64,000 bases of DNA from Robinsoniella peoriensis (GCF_000797495.1 NZ_JTGN01000006.1:28285-92284); one strand, 5' to 3'. Counted from the first letter of the stretch, positions 24,500-33,542 are shown. The notes: generated from the letters alone by a model not told the origin. Made by a program: numbers and translations.

Positions 24500-25882
24500 T
24501 TGATTAAAAAAATTCAGACATTCATTGTGATTCTAATTGTATTGCTGATTGGATACGGAGCATTTCAATATATGGAGCCGGAGATACGTGCGCTGTTAGA
24601 CGGCAAAAAGCAGCAGGAACACAGGCAAACGGAAAGTGGTTCCAATACCCGGGACAGCAGCATGGAAGATAATACAGAGCCGGCGGGCAAGGATGAAAAT
24701 GTAAGGCTGCCAAAGTCATATGACAGCCGGAATGAAGCAAGGGCTCCTGTTATTAAAAATCAGGGTGAGCTTGGCACCTGCTGGGCGGTAGCCACGTCCT
24801 CGGCGCTGGAATCCTCCCTGCTTCCAAGGGAACACCTTGTATTTTCTGCGGACCATATATCACTTCGGAATCATTTTGCAAAGAATCAGAACGATGGCGG
24901 AGATTATACCATGGCAATGGCGTATCTTGCCGGATGGCAGGGACCTGTACTGGAACAGGATGACCCTTATGGAGATGGTGTTTCACCGGATGGGCTGACA
25001 CCGGTGAAGCATGTACAGGAGATCCAGATGATTAAGGATAAGGATTATGATGCAATAAAACGGGCAGTTTATGACCATGGTGCTGTCCAGTCTTCCCTTT
25101 ATATGGATCTTCAGAATACAGTGAGTTCATCGGTGTTTTTTAATAAGATTAACAATACGTATTGTTATGTGGGAAATGCCCGCTCTAATCATGATATTTT
25201 AATTATTGGATGGGATGACCACTATCCGGCGGACAAATTTAATGCGGATATTAAGAAGGATGGGGCGTTTATCTGCCAGAACAGCTGGGGGGCAGACTTC
25301 GGGGAAGACGGCATTTTTTATGTCTCATACGAAGATGCCAATCTTGGAAATAATTGTGTTGCCTATTCCAGGATCGAAAATACGGGGAATTATGACCATA
25401 TTTACCAGACAGACCTGTGCGGCTGGGTAGGGCAGATCGGGTATGGCTCTGATACCTGCTATTTTGCAAATGTATATGAAGCAAAGCAGGATGAAACTCT
25501 GAGTGCAGTGGGATTCTATGCTACGGGGAAAGATACGGAGTATGACATTCATATCATTGAAGAGTTTGACGGGCCTTCCTCCTTGATTTCCTGGAGTCCT
25601 GCCCAGAGCGGTAAATTTGGCAACGGAGGGTACTATACCGTAGATCTGGAGGAGCCGGTGAAAGTGGCTAAAGGCCAGCGTTATGCAGTTATGATAAAAA
25701 TAAAATCTCCCGGTCTGCAGTATCCGGTTGCAACGGAATATCAGGCAGATGAAGCAACTAAGAACGTGGATATTGCCGATGGTGAAGGGTATATCAGTAT
25801 GAGCGGATATTCCTGGACAAGAACAGAAACAGAGCATTCCTGCAATGTCTGTCTGAAGGTATACACCAGGGATGCGCAGTAA
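24500..25882 (+). CDS. Membrane-anchored papain-like (C1) cysteine protease
   Basis: This 460-aa protein starts at TTG 24500 behind AAGGGG. An N-terminal hydrophobic segment (about 5-25) has no clear cleavage site, so it probably anchors the protein outside the membrane. A charged linker leads to a C1A protease domain of about 68-285. The domain has the oxyanion Gln and Cys94 in NQGELGTCWAVA, His231 in NHDILIIGWDDH and Asn261 in CQNSWGADFGE. The C-terminal part, about 300-460, is a beta-rich lectin-like domain common in clostridial C1 proteases. The gene is 10 bases after the rlmL-like stop. A secreted homologue lies at 58313. Confidence 0.88.
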   Translation: MIKKIQTFIVILIVLLIGYGAFQYMEPEIRALLDGKKQQEHRQTESGSNTRDSSMEDNTEPAGKDENVRLPKSYDSRNEARAPVIKNQGELGTCWAVATSSALESSLLPREHLVFSADHISLRNHFAKNQNDGGDYTMAMAYLAGWQGPVLEQDDPYGDGVSPDGLTPVKHVQEIQMIKDKDYDAIKRAVYDHGAVQSSLYMDLQNTVSSSVFFNKINNTYCYVGNARSNHDILIIGWDDHYPADKFNADIKKDGAFICQNSWGADFGEDGIFYVSYEDANLGNNCVAYSRIENTGNYDHIYQTDLCGWVGQIGYGSDTCYFANVYEAKQDETLSAVGFYATGKDTEYDIHIIEEFDGPSSLISWSPAQSGKFGNGGYYTVDLEEPVKVAKGQRYAVMIKIKSPGLQYPVATEYQADEATKNVDIADGEGYISMSGYSWTRTETEHSCNVCLKVYTRDAQ

Positions 25883-25970
25883 CGGTATTGGTTTACAGAC
25901 GCAATCCCGGTGTGTTATAATTTTGGTAAATTTACATAAGAAAAATTAACATTAGGAAAAGGGTGGAACA

Positions 25971-26567
25971 GTGAGTAAGAGAATTATTTTCGCAACTGGT
26001 AATCAGGGAAAAATGAAAGAAATAAAAATGATACTGGCTGATCTGGATGTTCAGGTAGTCTCATTGAAAGAAGCCGGAATTGAAGCCGATATTGTAGAAG
26101 ACGGAGCAACATTTCAAGAAAATGCTGTTATTAAGGCTAAGACTATTATGGAAATGACCGGCGATATTGTACTGGCAGATGATTCAGGGTTAGAAATTGA
26201 TTACCTGAATAAAGAGCCGGGTATCTATTCTGCAAGATATATGGGAGAAGATACTTCTTATGATATAAAAAATAATAATCTTATCGGGCGTCTGAATGGT
26301 GTGCCTGATGAAAAAAGGACGGCTCGTTTTGTATGTGTCATTGCAGCAGCATTTCCAAATGGTGAAATTTTGACTACGGAAGGAACCATTGAAGGTATGA
26401 TTGGATATGAGATAAAAGGAAGCAATGGTTTTGGCTATGATCCTATATTTTATCTTCCCCAGTATAAATGTACGACGGCAGAACTGGATATGGAATTGAA
26501 AAATGAATTAAGCCACAGAGGAAAAGCGCTTCGGGCGATGAAAGAACAATTAAAAAATAAAATTTAG
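25971..26567 (+). CDS. rdgB: XTP/dITP diphosphatase (RdgB/HAM1)
   Basis: This 198-aa protein has the HAM1 signature ATGNQGKMKEIK at the N-terminus, the metal-binding ADDSGLEIDYLN with GIYSARYMG, and the base-recognition segment GSNGFGYDPIF near residue 150, then ELSHRGKALRAM. It hydrolyses non-canonical purine nucleoside triphosphates (dITP, XTP) to the monophosphate and keeps them out of DNA and RNA. It starts at GTG 25971 behind AAAGGGTGG. It is followed 16 bases later by a phosphodiesterase, the same order as ysnA-ysnB in B. subtilis. Confidence 0.93.
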   Translation: MSKRIIFATGNQGKMKEIKMILADLDVQVVSLKEAGIEADIVEDGATFQENAVIKAKTIMEMTGDIVLADDSGLEIDYLNKEPGIYSARYMGEDTSYDIKNNNLIGRLNGVPDEKRTARFVCVIAAAFPNGEILTTEGTIEGMIGYEIKGSNGFGYDPIFYLPQYKCTTAELDMELKNELSHRGKALRAMKEQLKNKI

Positions 26568-26583
26568 AGGAGCATGGTGCCAG

Positions 26584-27066
26584 ATGAAGATCCTGATTGT
26601 AAGTGATACGCATCGCAGAGATGCCAATTTAAAAGAGGTCTTATTAAAAGTTAGCCCGATCGACAAATTAATCCATCTGGGGGATTCTGAGGGCAGTGAG
26701 GACTATATCAGGCAGATTGCTGACTGCCCGGTACATATTGTAAGCGGAAATAATGACTTCTTCAGTGATTTACCACGTGAAGAAGAATTGCAGCTTGGGA
26801 AATATAAAATTCTGCTCACTCATGGACATTATTATTATGTATCACTGGATACACGTTCGATCAAAGAAGAGGCAAAAGCAAGAGGATTTGACATTGTAAT
26901 GTTTGGACATACACACAGGCCGGTTTTAGAGATACAGGAAGATATTATAGCATTAAATCCGGGCAGTTTATCCTATCCCAGACAGGATGGAAGAAAACCA
27001 AGCTATATTATCATGGAACTTGATAATAAGGGAGAAGCACATTTTACAATAAATTTTTTAGGGTGA
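26584..27066 (+). CDS. ysnB: MJ0936/YsnB-type metallophosphoesterase
   Basis: This 160-aa phosphoesterase has the motifs VSDTHRRD, HLGDSEG, VSGNNDF, LTHGHYY and FGHTHRP that ligate two metals. This compact form matches MJ0936/YsnB, a cytoplasmic phosphodiesterase with no firmly known substrate. GAGGAGC precedes ATG 26584. It forms an operon with rdgB and ends at a strong terminator (27118-27152). Confidence 0.85.
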   Translation: MKILIVSDTHRRDANLKEVLLKVSPIDKLIHLGDSEGSEDYIRQIADCPVHIVSGNNDFFSDLPREEELQLGKYKILLTHGHYYYVSLDTRSIKEEAKARGFDIVMFGHTHRPVLEIQEDIIALNPGSLSYPRQDGRKPSYIIMELDNKGEAHFTINFLG

Positions 27067-27117
27067 AGAGCTCGATTTGACCAATTTGAAGAAATAAATC
27101 CAAAAAATAAATTGGCG

Positions 27118-27152
27118 AAAAAGCCCGAATATTCAACACTTTCGGGCTTTTT
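27118..27152 (+). terminator. Terminator of the rdgB operon
   Basis: AAAAAGCCCGAA pairs with TTCGGGCTTTTT around an 11-base loop, ending in T residues. It lies immediately ahead of the tRNA promoter. Confidence 0.9.
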
Positions 27153-27184
27153 CAAAAAAATAAAAAAATATTTGAAAAAAGTTG

Positions 27185-27213
27185 TTGACATTTGGTGTGA
27201 GCTATAATATAAT
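27185..27213 (+). promoter_or_regulatory. Promoter of the tRNA cluster
   Basis: TTGACA (27185-27190), 17-bp spacer, TATAAT (27208-27213); both boxes match the consensus perfectly, as is usual for stable RNA. Transcription begins about 45 bases before tRNA-Pro. Confidence 0.85.
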
Positions 27214-27264
27214 ATGTCTTGCGTCAGGGAACAGACGAAACAACAAAAACAAACAAGACACCAT

Positions 27265-27339
27265 CGGGGTGTGGCTCAGCTTGGCTAGAGCGCCTGGTTT
27301 GGGACCAGGAGGTCGCAGGTTCGAATCCTGTCACCCCGA
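27265..27339 (+). tRNA. tRNA-Pro (TGG)
   Basis: Acceptor CGGGGTG / CACCCCG, anticodon stem CCTGG / CCAGG with loop TTTGGGA and anticodon TGG, and a T-arm with GGTTCGAATCC. First of six tRNAs in one unit; CCA is not encoded. Confidence 0.93.
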
Positions 27340-27364
27340 CTTGTTCCTAAAATAACGCAGATAT

Positions 27365-27435
27365 GCGGGTGTAGTTCAATGGTAGAACACTAGCCTTCCA
27401 AGCTAGATACGTGGGTTCGATTCCCATCACCCGCT
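27365..27435 (+). tRNA. tRNA-Gly (TCC)
   Basis: Acceptor GCGGGTG / CACCCGC, anticodon stem CTAGC / GCTAG with loop CTTCCAA and anticodon TCC, T-loop GGTTCGATTCC. 71 nt, standard for Gly. Confidence 0.93.
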
Positions 27436-27439
27436 GTTT

Positions 27440-27513
<74 letters not shown>

Positions 27514-27564
27514 TTTTTCTTTGCAGAGATCATATGTCTGCTGCAAAGAAAGCAAAATTAATAT

Positions 27565-27639
27565 GGTGGATATAGCGCAGTTGGTTAGCGCGCCAGATTG
27601 TGGCTCTGGAGGCCGAGGGTTCGAATCCCTTTATCCACC
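27565..27639 (+). tRNA. tRNA-His (GTG)
   Basis: The extra 5' G (27565) faces C73 (27639), the His identity pair. Acceptor GTGGATA / TATCCAC; anticodon loop TTGTGGC gives GTG. Confidence 0.92.
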
Positions 27640-27651
27640 CTAACCACACAT

Positions 27652-27723
27652 TGGGCTATCGCCAAGCGGTAAGGCACAGCACTTTGACTGCTGCATTCGT
27701 TGGTTCAAATCCAACTAGCCCAG
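27652..27723 (+). tRNA. tRNA-Gln (TTG)
   Basis: Acceptor TGGGCTA / TAGCCCA, anticodon stem CAGCA / TGCTG with anticodon TTG, T-arm GGTTCAAATCC. 72 nt with G73. Confidence 0.92.
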
Positions 27724-27777
27724 TTTGGCGAAAGCCGTAAGAAATATAAACCCATAGTATGGTTAAAAATTAAATAC

Positions 27778-27850
27778 GGGATATTAGCTCAGTTGGTAGA
27801 GCACTTGACTTTTAATCAAGTTGTCCGGGGTTCGAATCCCCGATGTCTCA
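27778..27850 (+). tRNA. tRNA-Lys (TTT)
   Basis: Acceptor GGGATAT / ATGTCTC, anticodon stem CTTGA / TCAAG with loop CTTTTAA and anticodon TTT, T-arm GGTTCGAATCC. Last tRNA of the unit. Confidence 0.93.
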
Positions 27851-27857
27851 TTACTAT

Positions 27858-27901
27858 AAAATAGCGGAAATGTCTGTAAATACAGGTGTTTCCGCTATTT
27901 T
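27858..27901 (+). terminator. Terminator of the tRNA cluster
   Basis: AAAATAGCGGAAA pairs with TTTCCGCTATTTT around an 18-base loop, 8 bases after tRNA-Lys. Confidence 0.9.
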
Positions 27902-28017
27902 GGTTCAGCTACAAGTTAGTCATATCTGACACGTTAAGAAGTCGTCAAATATCGTTACAAAAATGACTTTTTTATTTGGGCACTTTTGGAATCCCTGATA
28001 TTACACCAAATAATTAA

Positions 28018-28052
28018 TTGGAAAACCAATCAACAAGGCTTTCCAATTTTTT
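28018..28052. terminator. Hairpin terminator in the gap after the tRNAs
   Basis: TTGGAAA pairs with TTTCCAA, followed by TTTTTT on the plus strand. It sits about 105 bases beyond the end of the minus-strand LacI gene, so it could also mark that transcript's end. No gene is seen in 27902-28157. Confidence 0.65.
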
Positions 28053-28073
28053 GCTTTCATCACCGCTTTTAGT

Positions 28074-28112
28074 ATACACACAATTGTCAGAAAGCATATT
28101 CTAACACGCTCT
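28074..28112. repeat. Right-end remnant of the MITE-like repeat
   Basis: This segment aligns with the right end of the element at 7377-7538: both share GTCAGAAAGCA / GCCAGAAAGCA and end in AACACGCTCT. No matching left end is seen, so it is a truncated copy. Confidence 0.55.
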
Positions 28113-28157
28113 CGGAAAACAATGATAAACTAACGCGCTGTCTGAACGCCGTTTCAT

Positions 28158-29192
28158 TCAATGATACAATATCTCAGAATACAGATAAATAACCTCAATA
28201 GGTGTGTCCGGATTTTCAATCCGGTAAAAAAGCTGCCTGATCAGACGCTTTCCAAGAGCTGATGTATTAATGTTAACGGTTGTTAAGAAATCCTTCATAT
28301 CAATATAATCGGCAATATTGTCATAGCCTGTCAGGTTCACTTCTTCCGGGACCCGGATACCCATGAGCATCAGCTCCTGGTAAACTACATGGGCAACGAA
28401 GTCACTGACACACACAAAGGCATCCGGCAGCTTCCGAAGACCGGATAAATAATTATGGATTTCTTCTACATAAGTTTCTATTCCAATGGTACCTGTTTTG
28501 CAGTAAGCAGGATCAATATGGGACGCATGCCTGGTTATGGATGCGGTGTAGCCTTCGTAACGCAGTTTGTTAGTCAGGGCATAGTTGATATCTCCGATAA
28601 ATCCGATCTTTTGGCGCCCTGAGGCAAACAGATAGTCGGTAATTTTTTCTACGGAGCTTTTGCCCTCCAGCAAAAGCATGTCTCCAGTCAGTGTATCCAG
28701 AGAAAAATTGGTTACGGCATCCAAAAATACCTTTGGGATTGGAAGTCTGTTTAAAATGGACAGGAGCTTTGCATCGTACACGTTTAGAATAATAATCCCC
28801 TGTACCTGACCGGAAGTGAGTGGTGGCGGCAAAATATAATCCTTCGGGATTTCGGTAGGGACGTAGGTGTACATAAGGCTGCATCCGGCTTGTGTGACCT
28901 CTTTCGCAATTTCATGTATGATATTGCTCCAGAACACGGAAGAATCGGGTCTGGACACTACGACGGATATAGTAGCGCTCTCGTGACTGGTATTGGTCAT
29001 TAGAGCCGGATTTGCATGTACTGTATTATTTGTAAACTGTTCCGGCAGTGGGTAGCCAAGCAGGGCAGCTTCCTTTATAATCAGATTGCTCTTAACTTCG
29101 GAAACGCCCGGATGATTATTCAGTACCTTCCAGACGGTGACACGGGAGACGCCTGCGGCCTCTGCAATATCCTGCATAGTTGGTTTTTTCAT
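28158..29192 (-). CDS. LacI-family regulator of the glycan locus
   Basis: This 344-aa protein has a LacI helix-turn-helix at 1-45 (PTMQDIAEAAGVSRVTVWKVLNNHPGVSE) and a periplasmic-binding-like sugar domain covering the rest. Start 29192 fits GCGAGGT; the frame extends seven codons further without a ribosome site. It is divergent from the importer/hydrolase operon starting at 29938, the usual layout for a local repressor or activator, so it probably senses an N-glycan-derived sugar. That link is inferred from position. Candidate operators lie in the 745-base gap between the two genes. Confidence 0.88.
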   Translation of the reverse strand: MKKPTMQDIAEAAGVSRVTVWKVLNNHPGVSEVKSNLIIKEAALLGYPLPEQFTNNTVHANPALMTNTSHESATISVVVSRPDSSVFWSNIIHEIAKEVTQAGCSLMYTYVPTEIPKDYILPPPLTSGQVQGIIILNVYDAKLLSILNRLPIPKVFLDAVTNFSLDTLTGDMLLLEGKSSVEKITDYLFASGRQKIGFIGDINYALTNKLRYEGYTASITRHASHIDPAYCKTGTIGIETYVEEIHNYLSGLRKLPDAFVCVSDFVAHVVYQELMLMGIRVPEEVNLTGYDNIADYIDMKDFLTTVNINTSALGKRLIRQLFYRIENPDTPIEVIYLYSEILYH

Positions 29193-29497
29193 ATTATATA
29201 CCTCGCACATCATGTAAGATGTCTGCGTGAGAACGGAAACGATTAAACTTTAGCAGATATCTTTTTTTATTATTCTACCAAATCACAGGAGGTTTCGCAA
29301 TAGGTTTTGTTTAAAATGTTAAAACTGATGTTAAAAATAAGAAAAAATGTAAAAAAAGAATTATAGGAAAATGTGTATAACAATTTTTGCTAAGCAGCCG
29401 GATCATTGTTTGCAAGTAAAAGAATTGAAAATAAAAGAGAAATGAAAGTTAAAAGATTTTGGAAGCAGAAGGTTTTAATGCATTTGGAAGTAAATTT

Positions 29498-29568
29498 AAG
29501 AAGCAGAAGGATCGCGGATAATTCGTATGAGGAAAAATCCGCTATCTTTTTCTGCTTCTTATTTTTTT
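29498..29568 (+). terminator. Long orphan hairpin with T tract
   Basis: AAGAAGCAGAAGGATCGCGGAT pairs imperfectly with ATCCGCTATCTTTTTCTGCTTCTT, followed by ATTTTTTT. No convincing gene precedes it on the plus strand between 29214 and 29498. It may end a small RNA or act as a leader attenuator; only the hairpin itself is certain. Confidence 0.6.
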
Positions 29569-29699
29569 GTACATCGTTTTCACGTTTAGTTATGTATATA
29601 TTTCTGCGTATAGAAAAGGATTGCATCTTTTATCTGATGAGTGGCTCAATAATACTTTATATCCTGCTGGGTAAATTAGATATGTTTAATAAAAATTAA

Positions 29700-29731
29700 T
29701 TTTAACATTATGTTAAAAAATAACGTTTTCA
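29700..29731. promoter_or_regulatory. Candidate operator: palindrome plus LacI/CcpA-like site
   Basis: TTTTAACA-TTA-TGTTAAAA (29700-29718) is a perfect 19-bp palindrome. It runs into AAATAACGTTTTCA (29718-29731), whose reverse matches the LacI/CcpA operator pattern TGWAARCGYTWNCA in 12 of 14 positions. Related TGTTAAA half-sites recur near 29774, 29881 and 29894. The regulator could be the divergent LacI protein or CcpA. Confidence 0.45.
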
Positions 29732-29806
29732 ATATACATTATATAATAAAAAACTCTTCCTGAATTGTGCAAAATGTTAAATAAATACAAAAATGAATTG
29801 TTTATA

Positions 29807-29835
29807 TTGACAAATATATATAGCATATGTAAAAT
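29807..29835 (+). promoter_or_regulatory. Promoter of the glycan import/hydrolase operon
   Basis: TTGACA (29807-29812), 17-bp spacer, TAAAAT (29830-29835), about 100 bases before the first permease gene. TGTTAAA half-sites lie on both sides. Confidence 0.75.
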
Positions 29836-29937
29836 AAGAGCAGATATAGCAGTTATCAAATGTATAATATTTATATATTTTGTTAAAAAGCTATGTTAAA
29901 TAATATTGAACAATAAATAGAAAAGGAGAGACAGAAA

Positions 29938-30888
29938 ATGAAAAAAAACGATAAGGTTAGCAACAAACCCCTTAAAGTGAAGAAAGTACGAAGTAAATCT
30001 GCAGTAAGGGGGGACATCTCTTTGTGGATGTTTGTCCTGCCGGGATTAATTCTGACATTTATCTTCAGTTATATTCCCATGTATGGAGTACAGATTGCGT
30101 TTCGGGATTTTAATCCAAGACTGGGGTTTTTGGGAAGTCCATGGGTTGGGTTTAAATACTTTATCCGGTTTTTTGAATCTCCTTATTTTGCATCTACAAT
30201 AAAGAATACCTTCTTAATCAGTATCTATTCTCTGGTTGCCGGGTTCCCCATTCCGATTCTTCTGGCTTTGGGACTGAATTCTTTTAAGCATAAGAAATAC
30301 CGTAAGGTAATTCAGACAGTTACCTATGCACCGAACTTTATTTCCGTGGTTGTTATGTGCGGTATGCTGTTGTTATTTCTTTCACCGGATGCCGGTATTA
30401 TCAACAAGATACTTTCTTTTTTCGGCATTGCACCGATAAATTTTATGGGAGACAAGTCTTACTGGAGACACATCTATGTATGGTCCGGTATTTGGCAGAG
30501 CATGGGGTGGAATTCGGTTATTTATTTTGCGGCTCTTTCGGCAGTCAGCCCGGACCTGCATGAAGCAGCAATTATGGATGGCGCAAATAAATTCCAGCTT
30601 ATCCGGCATATTGATTTACCTAGTATTATGCCCACCGCAATTATCCTTTTGATTATGAGCTGTGGAAGTATTCTTTCAGTAGGGTTTGAAAAAGTATTCC
30701 TGCTGCAGAACGACTTGAATAAGAGCGTATCTGAAATTATTTCTACCTATACATATCAGGTTGGTCTTGTTGAAAATAATGTTTCCTATTCAGCGGCAAT
30801 TGGTCTGTTCAATTCGGCGGTCAATGCAGTGATGCTGATCACTGTAAATAAAATAGCCCGTAAGTCTTCGGGTATTAGTTTGTACTAG
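29938..30888 (+). CDS. ABC sugar permease, LplB type
   Basis: This 316-aa inner-membrane permease has six predicted membrane segments and the cytoplasmic EAA loop (EAAIMDGANKFQLIRHIDLP), which docks the ATPase. The start and the ISLWMFVLPGL motif match the LplB/CUT1-like family that imports oligosaccharides. GGAGAG precedes ATG 29938. It is the first gene of an operon with a second permease, a binding lipoprotein and five glycoside hydrolases. No ATPase gene is present; such systems borrow a shared MsmX/MsmK-type ATPase encoded elsewhere. Confidence 0.9.
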   Translation: MKKNDKVSNKPLKVKKVRSKSAVRGDISLWMFVLPGLILTFIFSYIPMYGVQIAFRDFNPRLGFLGSPWVGFKYFIRFFESPYFASTIKNTFLISIYSLVAGFPIPILLALGLNSFKHKKYRKVIQTVTYAPNFISVVVMCGMLLLFLSPDAGIINKILSFFGIAPINFMGDKSYWRHIYVWSGIWQSMGWNSVIYFAALSAVSPDLHEAAIMDGANKFQLIRHIDLPSIMPTAIILLIMSCGSILSVGFEKVFLLQNDLNKSVSEIISTYTYQVGLVENNVSYSAAIGLFNSAVNAVMLITVNKIARKSSGISLY

Positions 30889-30905
30889 AGAGGAGGAATT
30901 GATTG

Positions 30906-31811
30906 ATGAAGAAATTCAGACAACAGTCAGCAACCGATAAGTTCTTTGATATTTCCCTGTTTATTATACTGACAGTTATTTTAATCATTGTAGCTTATCC
31001 CCTTTACTTTATTATAATTTCCTCCATCAGCGACCCCAAGGCAGTTGCCAGCGGAATGGTAACATTTCTGCCGGTAGGAATTAATTTTGCGGGTTACCGG
31101 GAAGTGTTTAAGAATTCTTTAGTCGTATCGGGATTTATCAATGCAATCGTATACACAGCATGTGGTGTCTGTGTCAATCTGGTCGTGACGATTCCTACCG
31201 CCTATGCCTTATCCAGAAGCAGGTTCGGCGGAAAGACAATCGTGACCTGGTTCTATATGATTACGATGTTTATCAGCGGTGGTATGATTCCGACCTACCT
31301 GGTTGTCAAAAATCTGCATATGCTGGATACTATGTGGTCGTTAATTCTTCCGGGGGCACTTAGTGTCTACAATATGATTGTTGCCAGAACGTTTTTTCAA
31401 AGCAATCTGCCGGAGGAACTATGGGAAGCAGCCAGTGTGGATGGTTGTACCCAGACAAAGTTTTTCTTTAAAATTGCTTTACCGCTGTCCAAATCAATTA
31501 TTGCAATTATGGTGCTGTATTATGGTGTAGGACATTGGAACTCTTATTTCAGCGCATTGCTTTATTTGAAAGATGATGCAAAGTTCCCGCTGCAGTTAGT
31601 GCTTCGTTCCATTCTGATTCAGAATCAGGCGGCCCTTGCCCAGCAGGTGACAAGTGTTTCAGCCCAGGTAGCACTGGAAGCACAGCGGCAGTTAGTTGAA
31701 CTTATGAAATATTCGCTGATTATTATTTCCAGTATTCCAGTCATGATTATGTATCCCTTTGTCCAGAAGTATTTTGTAAAGGGAGTTATGATTGGGTCAG
31801 TTAAAGGGTAA
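30906..31811 (+). CDS. ABC sugar permease, YtcP type (CUT1)
   Basis: This 301-aa permease has six membrane segments and the EAA loop (ELWEAASVDGCTQTKFFFKIALP). Homologues named YtcP pair with LplB-type permeases and large binding lipoproteins. ATG 30906 sits 8 bases after AGGAGG, and 17 bases separate it from the first permease. Together the two permeases form the channel for an imported glycan; the companion hydrolases suggest a fucosylated, mannose- and GlcNAc-containing oligosaccharide. Confidence 0.9.
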   Translation: MKKFRQQSATDKFFDISLFIILTVILIIVAYPLYFIIISSISDPKAVASGMVTFLPVGINFAGYREVFKNSLVVSGFINAIVYTACGVCVNLVVTIPTAYALSRSRFGGKTIVTWFYMITMFISGGMIPTYLVVKNLHMLDTMWSLILPGALSVYNMIVARTFFQSNLPEELWEAASVDGCTQTKFFFKIALPLSKSIIAIMVLYYGVGHWNSYFSALLYLKDDAKFPLQLVLRSILIQNQAALAQQVTSVSAQVALEAQRQLVELMKYSLIIISSIPVMIMYPFVQKYFVKGVMIGSVKG

Positions 31812-31874
31812 CACATAACATGCTAAGTGTATGTGGCAGTCAAAATAAAAATCTAAAAGAAAAGGAGTATGAGT

Positions 31875-33518
31875 ATGAAAAGAAAAAGAGTGTTGGCAGT
31901 TTTAGTATGTGCAGCAGCCCTTACTGCAATGGGTATGGGAGGATGCAGCAAAAACAGTGCTTCATTAGAAGCAGCCGGTCCGGCTAATGACAAAGTGGAT
32001 GAAGATGGAAAGGTAAATGGTGTATTTTACGAAACAGGGCTTCCGATTGTTGATAAAGATGCCTATAGTTTTTCACTCTTCTGTGATGACTCTTCTGAAA
32101 ATGGTGAGTACTGGATGATGGATGAGATGGAAAGGCAGACGAATATCAAGGTGAACTTAGAGTATTTCCCAAATGAGGTGGCAAAGGAAAAGTTGTCTCT
32201 GGCATTAAGTTCGGGAGACTATGCGGACTGTATCGGTGGATGGCTGTTCCAGGACAGCGACATCCTGAAATACGGTGTTGACCAGAAGATTTTCATTCCC
32301 CTGGAAGACTATTTTGAGAAATATGCGCCAAATATTATGAAGATTCTGGAAAGAGAAGGCGTCAGAGAAGCAATGACAGCTCCGGATGGACACATCTATA
32401 CCATACCATACGTAGTAGATGCTCCGCTGGTAGATTATGAACCTTTTATCAATGAAAAATGGCTGAAAAATCTGGGGCTGGAAATGCCGACCACCACAGA
32501 TGAGTTCGAAAAAGTATTGATGGAGTTTAAAGAAAAAGATGCCAATGGAAATGGGGACCCAAATGATGAGATACCAATGTCTTTTGACCCGAATAATAAA
32601 CATATTGGTTATCTGTGCGGATATTTCGGTATGCCGGTTGATAATTACGGAATGAGTATGAAGGATGGAAAACTGATATTCGGAGCCAATAGCGAAGAAT
32701 ATAAGAATGGCATTAAATGGCTTAAAAAGTTATATTCCCAGGGGCTGATTGATCCGGAAGCATTTACGCAGGATTTAAGCCAGTGGAAGGCTAAAGGTTC
32801 CCAGGACCGCTATGGCTGTTCTATGATGTATGCCAGCAATGATATTGTACCGTATCTGGCGGGAGAAGAACCAGATTTTAAACCCCTTCCTGTTTTGAAA
32901 AGCCCGGATACGGATAATCCTGTATGGCTCAGAGCTTCGGATGGAGCTTCTGTTATGAAGACGCAGGTTGTTATTACAGATAAAGCGAAGGATGTAGGGG
33001 CAATTGTCAGATGGTGGGATGATTTATTTGAATTCCAGAACTCTGCACAGAAGTTGTCAGGTCCTTTAGACATATGCATTTTTAAAGATGGGGATGGATA
33101 CCGCGCCATTGATAAGGCAACCCTTTCTCCGGAAGATGAAAAGAAGTATTCCTGGGCGAACCTGTTCCCACAGTCTTTGCCGCATTACCTGCCCCAGGGA
33201 TTCAAATTTAAAGAAGATGTGCCGATGTATCCGGAAAAAGACAAGGCAGATGAAGTTTATAAGCCGTATTTGACGGAAGCAATTCCATCTTACTGGGTAT
33301 CCATAGATGATTCTGCTAAATTTTCCGATATCCAGACTTCTCTTCGGGATTTCATTGCCCAAAAGGCAGCAGAATGGATTGCGGGACAGTCAGATATTGA
33401 TAAGGAATGGGACAGCTATTTAGAGCAGCTGAATACACTGGGTCTGCAGGAGTATATAACAATACGTGAAAAAGCATTGCAGACAACGGAGGAAGCAGTA
33501 ACGGAAACAGCACAATAG
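31875..33518 (+). CDS. Extracellular sugar-binding lipoprotein
   Basis: This 547-aa protein has a lipoprotein signal: basic KRKR, a hydrophobic stretch and the lipobox MGGC, with the acylated Cys near residue 24. The mature part is a large solute-binding domain of the LplA/LipO type, about 500 residues, which is longer than CUT1 maltose binders. This suits oligosaccharides. It captures substrate outside the membrane and hands it to the two permeases upstream. ATG 31875 follows AAGGAG; an ATG six bases earlier is too close to it. The fucosidase gene follows after 24 bases. Confidence 0.9.
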   Translation: MKRKRVLAVLVCAAALTAMGMGGCSKNSASLEAAGPANDKVDEDGKVNGVFYETGLPIVDKDAYSFSLFCDDSSENGEYWMMDEMERQTNIKVNLEYFPNEVAKEKLSLALSSGDYADCIGGWLFQDSDILKYGVDQKIFIPLEDYFEKYAPNIMKILEREGVREAMTAPDGHIYTIPYVVDAPLVDYEPFINEKWLKNLGLEMPTTTDEFEKVLMEFKEKDANGNGDPNDEIPMSFDPNNKHIGYLCGYFGMPVDNYGMSMKDGKLIFGANSEEYKNGIKWLKKLYSQGLIDPEAFTQDLSQWKAKGSQDRYGCSMMYASNDIVPYLAGEEPDFKPLPVLKSPDTDNPVWLRASDGASVMKTQVVITDKAKDVGAIVRWWDDLFEFQNSAQKLSGPLDICIFKDGDGYRAIDKATLSPEDEKKYSWANLFPQSLPHYLPQGFKFKEDVPMYPEKDKADEVYKPYLTEAIPSYWVSIDDSAKFSDIQTSLRDFIAQKAAEWIAGQSDIDKEWDSYLEQLNTLGLQEYITIREKALQTTEEAVTETAQ

Positions 33519-33542
33519 AAAGATAAGCAGTAAGGAGGCACC

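Noticed and set aside
29406..29699. 97-codon frame before the glycan operon
   Set aside because: It passes through a long terminator hairpin, has no ribosome site and reads as A/T-rich noise.
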